Assembly (NCBI GenBank): GCA_025352325.1
Contig: JANXTR010000045.1
Coordinates: 186,001-250,000 of the forward strand
Length of the DNA stretch: 64,000 nt
Origin: Microbacteriaceae bacterium
Lineage (GTDB): Bacteria > Actinomycetota > Actinomycetes > Actinomycetales > Microbacteriaceae
Direction: 5' to 3'
Both the position numbers and the translations under genes were made by a program. Shown here piece after piece: positions 39,239-48,665 of the stretch (within the stretch, counting starts at the first letter, position 1; every line of letters begins with the position of its first letter). The notes under the pieces are model-generated. The model made no database searches. It saw only the letters and a program-made list of their open reading frames with translations, and was not told the origin of the DNA.

Positions 39239-39898
39239 CTAGTCGCCCAGAGGGTCCGCGGCCGAGGGATCCTCGAGCGCGGGACCACCGATTGGCTCGC
39301 CGGCGAAGCTCTCCATGAGCCACCCGTCGGCGGGCGATCCGGTGAGCACGACGATCCCCGTGTTGTCGAGGTGTGTGCGGCCGGGGAACTCCGGGGAGAT
39401 GTTGCGTGCGCGGGCGGCGCTCCAGACGCGGATGGCCGCACCGTGGCTGAAGACGGCGACCGTGGCATCCGAAGCCTGCTCGCCGGCGATCGTCGCGATG
39501 TCGGCGTCGAAGCGCCCGAAGAACTCGTGACCGTCCGCGCCCCCTGGCATTCGCACCTCGGGGGAGCCCGAACCCCACGCCCACACCGTCTCGAGGTACT
39601 TCGTGATCGAGCGCTTATCTCGACGCCCCTCGAGCCTGCCCGCGCCGATCTCGTGGATACCGGGCAGTACCACACGGTGCATTGCGTCGCGGACGCGCGC
39701 GAGCGGTGCCGCGGTCTGGTGTGTGCGGATCAACTGGGAGGCGTAGATGCCGTCGATGCGCTCGGATGCCAGGGCATCCGGAACAGCCGACGCCTGGGCC
39801 CGTCCCAGCTCGGTCAGCCCGGGGCCGGGCGCGGCCGTGTCGAGCTCGCCGAGGACGTTCGCGGGAATCTGGCCGTGCCGGATCAGGAGGAGTCGCAT
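39239..39898 (-). CDS. histidine phosphatase superfamily protein
   Basis: 219 residues from ATG 39898. The catalytic histidine is in LLLIRHGQIPAN, the second arginine in ASQLIRTHQTA, the acid/base region in GIHEIGAGRLEG, and the second histidine in VAVFSHGAAI. Members dephosphorylate phosphosugars, phosphoglycerate or phosphoproteins; specificity unknown. TAGGCT lies seven bases upstream of the ATG. Confidence 0.92.
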   Translation of the reverse strand: MRLLLIRHGQIPANVLGELDTAAPGPGLTELGRAQASAVPDALASERIDGIYASQLIRTHQTAAPLARVRDAMHRVVLPGIHEIGAGRLEGRRDKRSITKYLETVWAWGSGSPEVRMPGGADGHEFFGRFDADIATIAGEQASDATVAVFSHGAAIRVWSAARARNISPEFPGRTHLDNTGIVVLTGSPADGWLMESFAGEPIGGPALEDPSAADPLGD

Positions 39899-39905
39899 CG
39901 CATCC

Positions 39906-39911
39906 AGCCTA
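39906..39911 (-). promoter_or_regulatory. -10 element, histidine phosphatase gene
   Basis: TAGGCT on the minus strand, seven bases before ATG 39898. Confidence 0.4.
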
Positions 39912-39975
39912 GGCAGCGCGGATGACGTCCCGCTGAACGCTCGGGCCGGGCCGGCACGGGTGGGCCGGACCGAAA

Positions 39976-42063
39976 CTAGGGTGCGGTCGGCGCGGTGGCG
40001 GCCGGCGTGGTCGTGGTGCTGACGATCCGGTAGCTCTCGCTGCCCAACCAGTCCATGACCGTCACCTGGACCAGCTGCACCGTGCTTCCCGCGGTCACCG
40101 TGCAGTTGAACACGGTTCCCGAGGCGAAGCTCGCGATGTCGGGGCACTGGACGCTGGCGACGACCTTCGGCGAGCCGAAGTGGCCAACCATTTGCTCGGT
40201 CTGGGCGATGCGATCGGGCGTGACCGCGGTGAGCGCAGCGAATGCCGAGAACGCGAGGATCGCCGCGGCTCCCGCCCAGGCGGCGAACGACAGGAACACC
40301 GCGCGGATGCCGCCCGAGCCCTGCGCGTGCAGCCGTGACGCGCGGACGCCGAGGTAGACGAGGGGCGTCAGCAGGATCCAGAACGGGGAGGCCAGGTCGA
40401 AGTATCCCCGCTTGGCGAGCGAGTTGCGGTCGAACTGGGCGGCGCCGATCCCGACGAAAAACAGGGCACCGATCAGGGCGGCCAGCGCGATATGGGGCGC
40501 GCTTCCGACGTTGATGGATGCCAGCTGGAGCAGGAGCGTGTAGCCGCTGGCGATGAGGAGGGGGGTGAGCAGGATGATGGCGAGCGCGGGGGTATACGTC
40601 GAGCCGCTGGGCCCGACGGGAGCCGCGCCGTAGGAGCGCATCGCCGGTCGCGAGGTGCTTGCCGGGTTGAACGGATCGCGCGAGCTGAACGGGATCATCG
40701 GCATCGCCTCCTGGACGTGCACGGCGTTCGGGTCGAAGGGGACGTAGCTGCCGGGATGCGGCTGGTACGTCCCCTCTGCGGGCCAGGCGGTCTCTGCGGG
40801 GGCCGCTGCGGGGACGGGAGCCGAAACCGGAGCAGCGGACGCCGGGGCGACCGGTTCGACGACCGGTTCGACGACCGATTCAACGACAGGCGGAGCCGGG
40901 GCATCGAACGGGGTCGGAACCGGCGCAACGAACGGGGTCGGAACCGGCGCAACGGTGAGCGCGGGTCCGGTGTAAAGGTCGGGCTGTGGGGCGACCGGCT
41001 GCGGCGCCACGGGAGCCACAGGCGTCGCGACGGCCACCACGACCGGCTCGGGCGCGGGGATCGGTTCGGCGACCGTGAGCGGCGCCACCGGCTCCGCGAC
41101 GGCGACCGATTCAGCGATCACGACGGGCTCCGCGACGGCGACCGGTTCAGCGATCACGACGGGTTCAGCGATCACGACGGGCTCAGCGACGGTGACCGGT
41201 TCTGGTTCCGCGACGAGATCCGGCACCGGGGCCGTGGCGGGCACCGCGGCGAGTACAGCGAGGTCGACCGGCTCGGACGTGTTCGGCACGAGTCCCGGGA
41301 AGAGGGCTCCGGTGGGCGCCGAGGCGGCCGTGAGAGCGCCGGCGGGTGCCGCGCTCGGGAAGATGTCGGGCGACAGGGCATGCCCGGCGTCCTGCCAGGT
41401 GTCGAGGGGCGCATGCGCGACGGCGATCGAGAAGGCGGGCGCCGCGGCGGGCAGCGGGAGCGATACGGGCGCCGGCGGGACGGCCACCGACGCGGTCGGG
41501 ATCGGTGGCGTCGCGGTCACGACGGCGGGCGGTCCGGCGAGCGGGAAGAGTTGGCCGATCGGCTTGGCGAGCGGCTGCTCGACCTGCCACACCGGGGCGG
41601 CGGGCGGGGCGGCGACCGGTGCGGGAGCCATGCCGAGGATCGGGAAGGCATCCGCCGAGACGGGGATGGGCGGACCCTCGGAGGGCGTGGCGGTCAGAGC
41701 GAGCTGCACGGGCACGCCGCTGAGGGCGACCTCATCCGAGATGTCGGCGATGCCCGACCACTCGGGCGCGTAGACCTGGCCGTCGACGGCATCCGCCATC
41801 TTGAAGACGGAGTTGCGCGGGATGTAGATGCCAGGGCCATCGGCGACGGGCGCAGCAGCTGCAGGAGCGGGTTCGAACGGCTCAGCCGGCTCGGGCGAGA
41901 TCGGAATAACCAGCGCGAGAGGTTCTGCCGTGGTCGCCGTGGTCGCCGCGGTCGCTTCGGTGGTCTGCGGAGTCCAGTTGGCCCCGTCCCACCAACGCAA
42001 CTGCGCGGCATCCATCGGATCCGCGTACCAGCCCCCAGCCGGCGTCAGCGAAGCATTGGACAC
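39976..42063 (-). CDS. large DUF2510 membrane protein with Pro/Ala/Val repeat region
   Basis: 695 residues from GTG 42063. Order: N-terminal DUF2510 motif (GGWYADPMDAAQLRWWDGANW), a ~450-residue Pro/Ala/Val-rich cytoplasmic linker, four hydrophobic helices near 520-630, and a ~75-residue external C-terminal domain with two cysteines (VQCPDIASFASGTVFNCTV) resembling DUF4333. The linker includes tandem 6-residue repeats of the type VVIAEP. The first of four related genes on this strand. The function of DUF2510 proteins is unknown; the Trp-rich module looks like a small binding domain. Confidence 0.88.
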   Translation of the reverse strand: MSNASLTPAGGWYADPMDAAQLRWWDGANWTPQTTEATAATTATTAEPLALVIPISPEPAEPFEPAPAAAAPVADGPGIYIPRNSVFKMADAVDGQVYAPEWSGIADISDEVALSGVPVQLALTATPSEGPPIPVSADAFPILGMAPAPVAAPPAAPVWQVEQPLAKPIGQLFPLAGPPAVVTATPPIPTASVAVPPAPVSLPLPAAAPAFSIAVAHAPLDTWQDAGHALSPDIFPSAAPAGALTAASAPTGALFPGLVPNTSEPVDLAVLAAVPATAPVPDLVAEPEPVTVAEPVVIAEPVVIAEPVAVAEPVVIAESVAVAEPVAPLTVAEPIPAPEPVVVAVATPVAPVAPQPVAPQPDLYTGPALTVAPVPTPFVAPVPTPFDAPAPPVVESVVEPVVEPVAPASAAPVSAPVPAAAPAETAWPAEGTYQPHPGSYVPFDPNAVHVQEAMPMIPFSSRDPFNPASTSRPAMRSYGAAPVGPSGSTYTPALAIILLTPLLIASGYTLLLQLASINVGSAPHIALAALIGALFFVGIGAAQFDRNSLAKRGYFDLASPFWILLTPLVYLGVRASRLHAQGSGGIRAVFLSFAAWAGAAAILAFSAFAALTAVTPDRIAQTEQMVGHFGSPKVVASVQCPDIASFASGTVFNCTVTAGSTVQLVQVTVMDWLGSESYRIVSTTTTPAATAPTAP
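41092..41206 (-). repeat. 18-bp tandem repeats inside the large DUF2510 gene
   Basis: At least five imperfect 18-base units (GTCGTGATCGCTGAACCG on the minus strand) encode VVIAEP/VAVAEP/VVIAES. They are in frame and coding, so length variation between strains by slippage would not break the gene. Confidence 0.75.
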
Positions 42064-42222
42064 GTTTCCCCCCGTTCACGTTCCTGGCCCCACAGTAGGG
42101 GGGCGTTGGCGCGCCGCCGAGTCCCCCGTTCGGGGAGCGTGCGGCGGCGGATGCCCGAAGCGCGCGCCTTCTGCAGAGAAAGCGCGCGCTCGGGGTCGTT
42201 CTGGTCGGCGATTGGCCGCGGA

Positions 42223-42639
42223 TCAGGCGTAGGCGAGAGCAGCGAGCTGGGCCTGAACGGGCACCTCGACCTGCACTTCGACAGCCACCGTGGCGCGAGC
42301 GCGCGGACGGATCCGGGGCGCGGTCGAGGGCTGACGCGGCGCGGGCGTCGCGCCAGCGGCGTGGCGTCCGATGTAAGTGACCGTCGCGTGCGTGTCGGCG
42401 GCGGCGAACGAGGCATCCGCCTCGGCCACCTGCGGCACGATCGGTGCGGCCAGCTGCTCGGCGACGGTCTGCGCCGCAGCGTGCGTCACGACAGCGTGCG
42501 TGTCGGCGACGGCGGGCTCGGCCGCAGCGAGGTTCGAGACGTGCTCAGTCCAGGTTTTTCCATCCCACCAGCGCACCTGTCCGGACGTTTGCGGGTCCGG
42601 GTACCAGGCGGCGGCGGGGGCTTCGTTCGGGTGTGACAT
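42223..42639 (-). CDS. small soluble DUF2510 protein
   Basis: 138 residues from ATG 42639 with a GGAGGGG site. It has the same N-terminal motif (AAWYPDPQTSGQVRWWDGKTWTEHV) as its three neighbours, but then only an Ala/Val/Pro-rich tail and no membrane helix or cysteine domain. It could be a truncated paralogue or a soluble partner that binds the same ligand. It lies between the large DUF2510 gene and the rest of the cluster. Confidence 0.75.
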   Translation of the reverse strand: MSHPNEAPAAAWYPDPQTSGQVRWWDGKTWTEHVSNLAAAEPAVADTHAVVTHAAAQTVAEQLAAPIVPQVAEADASFAAADTHATVTYIGRHAAGATPAPRQPSTAPRIRPRARATVAVEVQVEVPVQAQLAALAYA

Positions 42640-42761
42640 GTGAGGTCCCCCCTCCATCGGGCGTCTGAGTCGGGTTCCCAGCAGCTCCGATTTGCAGCCT
42701 ACGCAGCCCCGGATTCCGGGGTGAGTCCCCACTTCGGGGCCGGTCCGGCGCACGAGCGGGT

Positions 42762-42974
42762 CTACTCGAGCTCGTGCCCGTCGCCGACCTGGCCGCCCTG
42801 GATCAGCGCGTCCCGGTGTGCGGGGGATGCGGCGGCATCCGGTGTCCCGGGGGCGACCTCCAGGTCGAAGCCAATGTGGGTGTCCGGCGAGATATATGCC
42901 GCGACCCGCAATCGCTCGCGCGTCACATTGGGATGCTCATCGAGCTCGGCATCCGCGTTGATGTGTCGTCCCAT
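42762..42974 (-). CDS. small hypothetical protein (70 aa) in the DUF2510 cluster
   Basis: Starts at ATG 42974, 12 bases after the stop of the 339-residue DUF2510 gene, so it is likely translated from the same mRNA. Hydrophilic, with a coherent middle (ERLRVAAYISPDTHIGFDLEV) and the normal codon bias of the region. No family recognised. Confidence 0.5.
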   Translation of the reverse strand: MGRHINADAELDEHPNVTRERLRVAAYISPDTHIGFDLEVAPGTPDAAASPAHRDALIQGGQVGDGHELE

Positions 42975-42986
42975 CAGGGCATCCCG

Positions 42987-44006
42987 TCAGATGGCCATCG
43001 CGTAGCTGAACTGCCCGTCGGGTCCGTCGATGCTGACCCAGACGGCTTTTGTCACGCCGGTGGCCAGGGTGGCCGTGCAGGTGTACAGGGTTCCGTTGGT
43101 CGTCGTGTCGACGAAGGGTGGGCAGTTGATGGTCGCGGCGCGCCCGGAGATCACGTAGTCCTGCGAGATGGTGTTCTGGATCGTCAGCGCATGCGAGAGC
43201 GGACGTAGCTCGCCCGTGGCGTATGCCGCACCCGGAATGGCGATCACGAGAGCCCCGACGATGAGGAACATTGCGAGAGGGCCGGATCCCGGCACCCGGA
43301 GGCGTCGGATGATCAGGTAGCCGATCGCGCCGAGAAGAGCGAAGAGCGGGCCGGGTGGGGTGAATCCGCGCGACTTCAGGGCCCGGCCGTCGCTGAGCGC
43401 CCAGAGGATGCCGAGCAAATAAGGGATCAGAAAGCCGATGACGAACACGACAGGGGTCGGCGCGACGTAGAAGTAGATGTAGGCGGCCGCGAGCGCGGTG
43501 AGCAGGGTGAGCACGGGCGTCAGCGCGATGAGCCAGGCGGATCCGGTCGCGGTGCGGGCGGTGCCGTGCACGCCGGCGCGGCGGCGACCCGCGGCCTTCT
43601 GGCCCGCTGCGGCTTGGCGCCCGGCGGGGTTGATGGGGGTGGCGGTGTCGGTCCGCTGCGAGCTCTGCTGCACCGCGACTTCCTGGCGGGAGCGATCGGC
43701 TCCCGGGCCGAAGCCGAGGGCGGTCGCGCCCGCGATGATCTCGTTCTCGGAGGTGCCGACGCCGAACTGGCGCTCCAGCTCGCGGGCAGCCGCGATCCGG
43801 TCGGCGGTGGACTCGGTGACCGTGTCGGTGGCTGTCGACGTCGAGCTCGCCGTGACGACGATGGGCGCGACGGGATCGGCCACGACGGTCGGCTTGTCGC
43901 GCACATGCTCGGTCCACGCCAGGCCGTTCCACCAGCGCACCTGCTCGGACAGAGCGGGGTCCTGGTACCAGCCCGCCGGAACAACACGCGTTGCTTGATC
44001 AGTCAC
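42987..44006 (-). CDS. DUF2510 membrane protein with external two-cysteine domain
   Basis: 339 residues from GTG 44006, chosen over ATG 44012 because AGGAGG then sits seven bases upstream rather than one. DUF2510 motif at residues ~10-35 (AGWYQDPALSEQVRWWNGLAW), a charged linker, four hydrophobic helices, then an outer domain with INCPPFVDTTTNGTLYTCTA (two cysteines ~16 apart) resembling DUF4333. Same plan as its two longer paralogues. Confidence 0.88.
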   Translation of the reverse strand: MTDQATRVVPAGWYQDPALSEQVRWWNGLAWTEHVRDKPTVVADPVAPIVVTASSTSTATDTVTESTADRIAAARELERQFGVGTSENEIIAGATALGFGPGADRSRQEVAVQQSSQRTDTATPINPAGRQAAAGQKAAGRRRAGVHGTARTATGSAWLIALTPVLTLLTALAAAYIYFYVAPTPVVFVIGFLIPYLLGILWALSDGRALKSRGFTPPGPLFALLGAIGYLIIRRLRVPGSGPLAMFLIVGALVIAIPGAAYATGELRPLSHALTIQNTISQDYVISGRAATINCPPFVDTTTNGTLYTCTATLATGVTKAVWVSIDGPDGQFSYAMAI

Positions 44007-44101
44007 CCGCATCCCTCCTGAGCGTTTGACGTTGCTTGTTGGCAGTCTAGGAGCGGCCCCCCGGCCGTTCACGACCCCGTTCGGGGTATGTCGTGGGCTG
44101 C

Positions 44102-45346
44102 TCAGCTGGTGGCCGAGAAGACACCCCAGTCATCGACGCGCCAATCGATCCAGCCGTTGGAGCGCTGGAGGCTGACGGTCACGTCGTACGTGCCGCCGCC
44201 GGGCTTGTGAGCCTGGCAGGTGAACGACTGTTGCGGAATGAGCGGCGGCGTCGCCGGGCAGGCGGCAGTGAGCTCGGTGCCGAGAATCGACGCGCTCTGA
44301 GCGATCGACACCTCGGCCTGGTGCGAGAAGGTCTGCGGTGAGAGCTGGATGATGAGCCCAGGAACCGCCACGTTCGCGGCGACGAGCAGCAGGCCGAGTA
44401 CGAGGAAGGTGAGCATCGGGCCGAAGCCGCTCCCGGATTCGCGCGCGGTGCGCGTCAGCCGGGCGATCAGGTAGATGAGCACGGTCAGGAACGCCCAGGC
44501 CCAGCTTGCCGGCTGTTCGATCCCGGCGACCTTGAGCGCACGGTAGTCGAGGATCGCGAGCACGATGCCCGCCACGTACGGGATGCCGAAGATCGCGGTC
44601 AGGAGCACCGACGAGGTGGGCGCCGCAGCGCCCGAGAGCAGCAGCAGGAGGCCGGCGACGAGCACGTACAGCGGCAGGAGGGTCATGATCCAGGCCGGCC
44701 CAGTGTTCGTGGGCACCTCGGTGATCAGGCGCTGGCGGGCGAGTTCGGAGCCCGACCACCGTTGCTCAGGCTGCGGCTGTGGCTCGACCGGGAACTCGGG
44801 AACGAACGACGTCGCCGGCTCGCTGACGTGTGCGAAGGCGGATCGCGGGACCGCGGTTTCGCCGAGCAGGTCGTCGAAGCGGGTGTCCAGCTCAAACACC
44901 ATGCTTGTTGGGGCATCCTCGAGCTGGCCGCTTGCGGCGAGCCGGACGGCGGGAGACGGCTCGTCCACCGAGAGCTGGTCGCGCTCCGGCGCCTCGAGCG
45001 AACGCACCGGCCCGGCGAAGGCGGCGGCGGCCGAGATGGGCTCGCGGTCGGCGTCATCCGCTTCGGCGAGGCGTTCGCGTTCGCGGCGCTCGCGACGGCT
45101 GAGGTCGTGCTCCGCGTCGCCGGAGTATGCGGCGCCGTTAAAGGCGCGCTCCTCGAACGAACGATCGTCGAGCGGCTCGTCGTCGGCGTACGCGAGTTTC
45201 GTGGTGACAGTCTCGCTCGCCGTCATGGGCTGGCGCGCGTCGGAGATGTGCTCCGTCCAGGCGTGGTTGTCCCACCACCGGAGCTGCGGGAGTCCGAGAG
45301 GATCCGGGTACCAGCCGGCCGGAACGCGGACGTCGTCTTCAGCCAC
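44102..45346 (-). CDS. DUF2510 membrane protein with external two-cysteine domain
   Basis: 414 residues from GTG 45346 (GGAG seven bases upstream). The track ORF runs on to 47155, but that extension is antisense to the helicase. DUF2510 motif at the start (AGWYPDPLGLPQLRWWDNHAW), a ~190-residue acidic, charged linker with RRERRERERLAEADD, four hydrophobic helices, and an external domain with AACPATPPLIPQQSFTCQA. First gene of the cluster in transcriptional order. Confidence 0.88.
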   Translation of the reverse strand: MAEDDVRVPAGWYPDPLGLPQLRWWDNHAWTEHISDARQPMTASETVTTKLAYADDEPLDDRSFEERAFNGAAYSGDAEHDLSRRERRERERLAEADDADREPISAAAAFAGPVRSLEAPERDQLSVDEPSPAVRLAASGQLEDAPTSMVFELDTRFDDLLGETAVPRSAFAHVSEPATSFVPEFPVEPQPQPEQRWSGSELARQRLITEVPTNTGPAWIMTLLPLYVLVAGLLLLLSGAAAPTSSVLLTAIFGIPYVAGIVLAILDYRALKVAGIEQPASWAWAFLTVLIYLIARLTRTARESGSGFGPMLTFLVLGLLLVAANVAVPGLIIQLSPQTFSHQAEVSIAQSASILGTELTAACPATPPLIPQQSFTCQAHKPGGGTYDVTVSLQRSNGWIDWRVDDWGVFSATS

Positions 45347-45589
45347 GACCGCTCCTTCCTGTTCCTGGGGCCCGAGCGGCCCACCGACTCCCCTATGAAT
45401 CGTATTCCGAAGGGGGTAACTCCTGGTACTGCCTGGCGTGACCCCAACAGGGGCGCAAATCTTCGGCACCGGGGGACAGGCCCGGGGGACGTGGTCCACC
45501 ATGGGGAGGACAGACAGACCGGAGCGGTGCCCCGATCCGGTTGCCTCGGGCATGGACGGGCAGGACTCAGTGCCGACGGCCCGGTAGGG

Positions 45590-45595
45590 CAGACT
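45590..45595 (+). promoter_or_regulatory. -10-like element, DUF3516 helicase gene
   Basis: CAGACT, then CGGACT, then GTG 45602; deviates from TANNNT in its first base. Confidence 0.35.
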
Positions 45596-45601
45596 CGGAC
45601 T

Positions 45602-48139
45602 GTGCTCTCCGACCGGCTCCCCGATCCCCGCGCCGGGCAACCGTTCGATCCGGACGACTTCGTCGGGATCTTCGACGACTGGGTGCGCGAGCGCGGCATC
45701 CGGCTGTATCCGGCTCAAGAGGAGGCGGTGCTCGAGCTGGTGCTCGGGAGGCACCTGGTGCTCTCGACCCCGACTGGCACCGGGAAGTCGCTTGTGGCGC
45801 TCGCCGCGCACGGCATCGCTCTCGCCCAGGGGCGGCGCAGCTGGTACACAGCGCCGATCAAAGCCCTGGTCAGCGAGAAGTTCTTCCAGCTCGTCGAGGC
45901 GTTCGGGCCCGAGAAAGTCGGCATGGTCACCGGCGATTCGAGCGTGAATCCGGATGCCCCGATCATCTGCTGCACGGCCGAGATCCTGGCGAACCTCGCG
46001 CTTCGGCAGGGCGCGGACGCCGACGCGGACGTCGTGGTCATGGACGAGTTCCACTACTACGCCGACCCTCAGCGCGGATGGGCGTGGCAGGTTCCGCTGC
46101 TTCTGCTTCCGCGCGCCCAGTTCCTGCTGATGTCGGCCACCCTCGGCGACGTGAGCGCGCTTGCCGAGGACGTGGAGCGGCGCACGGGTCGCGAGGTCGC
46201 CCAGGTCACCGGGGTCTCGCGCCCGGTGCCGCTCGACTACCGCTACGTGATGACGCCGGTGCACGAGACTGTCGAGCAACTGCTCGCCGACGGGCTCGCC
46301 CCGGTCTACATCGTGCACTTCGCGCAGGCAGCCGCGGTCGAGCGCGCGCAGGCCTTGTCGAGCGCGAAGGTCGCCTCGCGGGAGCAGCGGGACGCGATCG
46401 CCGAGGAGATCGGCGGATTCCGCTTCTCGCCGGGGTTCGGTGCGACGCTCTCGCGGCTGATCCGCGCCGGGATCGGCGTGCACCACGCGGGCATGCTGCC
46501 GAAGTACCGCCGCCTCGTCGAGCAGCTGGCGCAGCGGGGGCTGCTCCGCGTGATCTGCGGCACCGACACCCTGGGCGTCGGCATCAACGTGCCGATCCGC
46601 ACGGTGCTCTTCACCGGGCTCACCAAGTACGACGGTGTGAAGATGCGGCAGCTGAGCGCGCGCGAGTTCCACCAGATCGCGGGTCGGGCAGGTCGGGCGG
46701 GATACGACACCGCCGGCGAGGTCGTTGGCGAGGCCCCCGAGCACGAGATCGAGAACGCGCGCGGCGAGGCGAAAGCGGGAGTCGACGCGAAGGCTCGCAA
46801 GAAGCTGGTCAAGAAGCGCGCGCCCGAGGGCTTCGTCAACTGGAGCGAGGCCAGCTTCCAGCGGATGATCGCCGCCGATCCCGAGACCCTCACCAGCTCG
46901 ATGCAGCTCACCGCCGCGATGCTGATCAACGTGATCGGGCGGCCCGGCTCGGACGTCAGCGCGCGCGAACCGGGCAGCGCGTTCTCGAACGTCCGCTCCC
47001 TGATGTTCGACAACCACGAGACCCTGCCGAAGCAGCGGATGCTCGCGCGACGCGCGCTCGGCATCTACCGCACGTTGCGCGCCGGCGGAGTGGTCGAGCA
47101 GACCGGGGGAGGGTTCGACGGGAGCGCCGCCATCCGGCTCACCCTGGATCTGCAACCCAACTTCGCTCTCAACCAGCCGCTCTCGCCGTTCGCGCTCGCG
47201 GCCTTCGAGCTCTTGGACCGCGAGTCGCCCAGCTACGCCCTCGACATGATCAGCGTGCTCGAGGCGACACTCGACGACCCGCGGCAGATCTTGTCGCAGC
47301 AGCAGTACAAGGCCCGCGGCGAAGCCGTGGCGGAGATGAAGCGCGAGGGGATCGAGTACGAGCAGCGCATGGAACTGCTCGAGGACGTGACCTGGCCGAA
47401 GCCGCTCGATGAACTGCTCACGGTGACTTTCGAGACCTTCGCCGCCAGTCAGCCCTGGGTGCGCGACTTCGAGCTCTCACCCAAGTCGGTGGTGCGCGAT
47501 CTGTACGAGCGGGCGATGACATTCGGCGAGTTCGTCGCGTTCTACCAGCTCGGCCGCAGCGAGGGTCTCGTGCTGCGGTATCTGTCCGACGCGTTCCGTG
47601 CGACCCGGCAGACGATCCCGGACGAGGCGAAGACCGAGGAGTTGCGCGACCTCATCGAGTGGCTCGGCGAGCTCGTGCGCCAGGTGGACTCCAGCCTGCT
47701 CGACGAGTGGGAGGCACTGACGCATCCTGAGCTGTCGCTCACGGGCGAGCCCGACGCGCCGGTTGTGCCGCCGACGCCCCCGAGCGTGCTCACGAATCGA
47801 CGCGCGTTCCTGGTGCTCGTGCGCAACGAGCTCTGGCGCCGGGTGCAGCTCGCCGCGCTCCAGCACGACGAGGAGCTCGAGGCGCTCGACCCGGATGCCG
47901 CGTGGTCGGAGGGGCTCGACGCCTACTTCGAGGAGCACGACACGATTGGCACCGGCCCGGATGCGCGGGGCGCTGACCGGATCCTCATCGAGGAGGGCTC
48001 CGAGCGCTGGATCGTGCGCCAGATCATCGACGATCCGGCCGGCGATCACGACTGGGGCATCCGCGCCGAGGTCGACCTGGCGGCTTCCGCCGAGCAGGGC
48101 ATCGCCGTGGTGCGCGTACTCGGACTCGACCGGCTCTAG
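45602..48139 (+). CDS. Ski2/Mtr4-like DEAD/DEAH-box helicase with DUF3516
   Basis: 845 residues from GTG 45602; the track's earlier start overlaps the divergent DUF2510 gene. Superfamily 2 motifs in order: Walker A STPTGTGKSL near residue 57, the DExH box as VVMDEFHYY near 147, LMSATLGD, GVHHAGMLPKYRRL, CGTDTLGVGINVPIRTV and QIAGRAGRAGYD. The C-terminal ~400 residues match the DUF3516 region of actinobacterial helicases. Likely an RNA helicase by similarity to Ski2/Mtr4; direct function in actinobacteria is not known to me. Confidence 0.93.
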   Translation: MLSDRLPDPRAGQPFDPDDFVGIFDDWVRERGIRLYPAQEEAVLELVLGRHLVLSTPTGTGKSLVALAAHGIALAQGRRSWYTAPIKALVSEKFFQLVEAFGPEKVGMVTGDSSVNPDAPIICCTAEILANLALRQGADADADVVVMDEFHYYADPQRGWAWQVPLLLLPRAQFLLMSATLGDVSALAEDVERRTGREVAQVTGVSRPVPLDYRYVMTPVHETVEQLLADGLAPVYIVHFAQAAAVERAQALSSAKVASREQRDAIAEEIGGFRFSPGFGATLSRLIRAGIGVHHAGMLPKYRRLVEQLAQRGLLRVICGTDTLGVGINVPIRTVLFTGLTKYDGVKMRQLSAREFHQIAGRAGRAGYDTAGEVVGEAPEHEIENARGEAKAGVDAKARKKLVKKRAPEGFVNWSEASFQRMIAADPETLTSSMQLTAAMLINVIGRPGSDVSAREPGSAFSNVRSLMFDNHETLPKQRMLARRALGIYRTLRAGGVVEQTGGGFDGSAAIRLTLDLQPNFALNQPLSPFALAAFELLDRESPSYALDMISVLEATLDDPRQILSQQQYKARGEAVAEMKREGIEYEQRMELLEDVTWPKPLDELLTVTFETFAASQPWVRDFELSPKSVVRDLYERAMTFGEFVAFYQLGRSEGLVLRYLSDAFRATRQTIPDEAKTEELRDLIEWLGELVRQVDSSLLDEWEALTHPELSLTGEPDAPVVPPTPPSVLTNRRAFLVLVRNELWRRVQLAALQHDEELEALDPDAAWSEGLDAYFEEHDTIGTGPDARGADRILIEEGSERWIVRQIIDDPAGDHDWGIRAEVDLAASAEQGIAVVRVLGLDRL

Positions 48140-48166
48140 CCGGACCAGACGCTCCGCCCGCGTGGG

Positions 48167-48505
48167 CTAGAAGCGGTCGTCGCCCACAAGAGCGCGCGTG
48201 CGGCGACGCGCCAGCACCGCTTCCTCCTGCGCGACGTCGTGGTCCGACATGCGGCCGACGTGCACGGCCTCAATGATCCACTTCACCATCGGCAGGATGC
48301 TCACCAGCAGTGCGAGCGCCCCCAGCGCGGCGAAGGTGATGGCGACCGGCGGGACCGTGTGGTCCAGACAGACGGAGCTGACTCCCACGCAGCCATTCGC
48401 GTCCGCGATCGACACGTCGACGACGCCAAAACTGATGGCTGCGACGACGACCGCACCGAGCGCGATCGCGCCCAGCACTCGACGTGAATGCACGATGGTT
48501 TCCAA
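48167..48505 (-). CDS. small membrane protein, two predicted helices
   Basis: 112 residues from TTG 48505; a GTG four codons later is an alternative start. Helix 1 (VLGAIALGAVVVAAISFGVV) is followed by an outer loop with two cysteines (ADANGCVGVSSVCLDH) that could form a disulfide, then helix 2 and a charged cytoplasmic tail (EEAVLARRRTRAL). Unknown function. Converges on the helicase gene. Confidence 0.65.
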   Translation of the reverse strand: METIVHSRRVLGAIALGAVVVAAISFGVVDVSIADANGCVGVSSVCLDHTVPPVAITFAALGALALLVSILPMVKWIIEAVHVGRMSDHDVAQEEAVLARRRTRALVGDDRF

Positions 48506-48665
48506 TCATTTCCAGATGGATCTGGCCCTCAGATGTGTTGCAAGCCGCCTCTGTTCGGCCTGGCTCGAGAGTATGCGCGGCGTTCCGTGGTCTGCGAGGC
48601 CCAGAGCAGGGGGCAGACCAGCTCAGTGACCCGACGACGAGGGGTGCGTTCTAGACCTTTCGCCA

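Noticed and set aside
41092-41206. Regular 18-bp repeats as a possible CRISPR array
   Set aside because: Repeats are contiguous without spacers, in frame and coding for a hexapeptide linker.
44102-47155. 1017-aa minus-strand ORF presented as one protein
   Set aside because: Only 44102-45346 is a gene (DUF2510). The upstream two thirds are antisense to the DUF3516 helicase, are Arg/His/Gly/Asp-rich and have no domain.
45541-47412. 623-aa plus-strand ORF inside the helicase gene
   Set aside because: A frame shadow with Arg/Gly/His/Pro-rich low-complexity sequence; the overlapping frame carries all helicase motifs.
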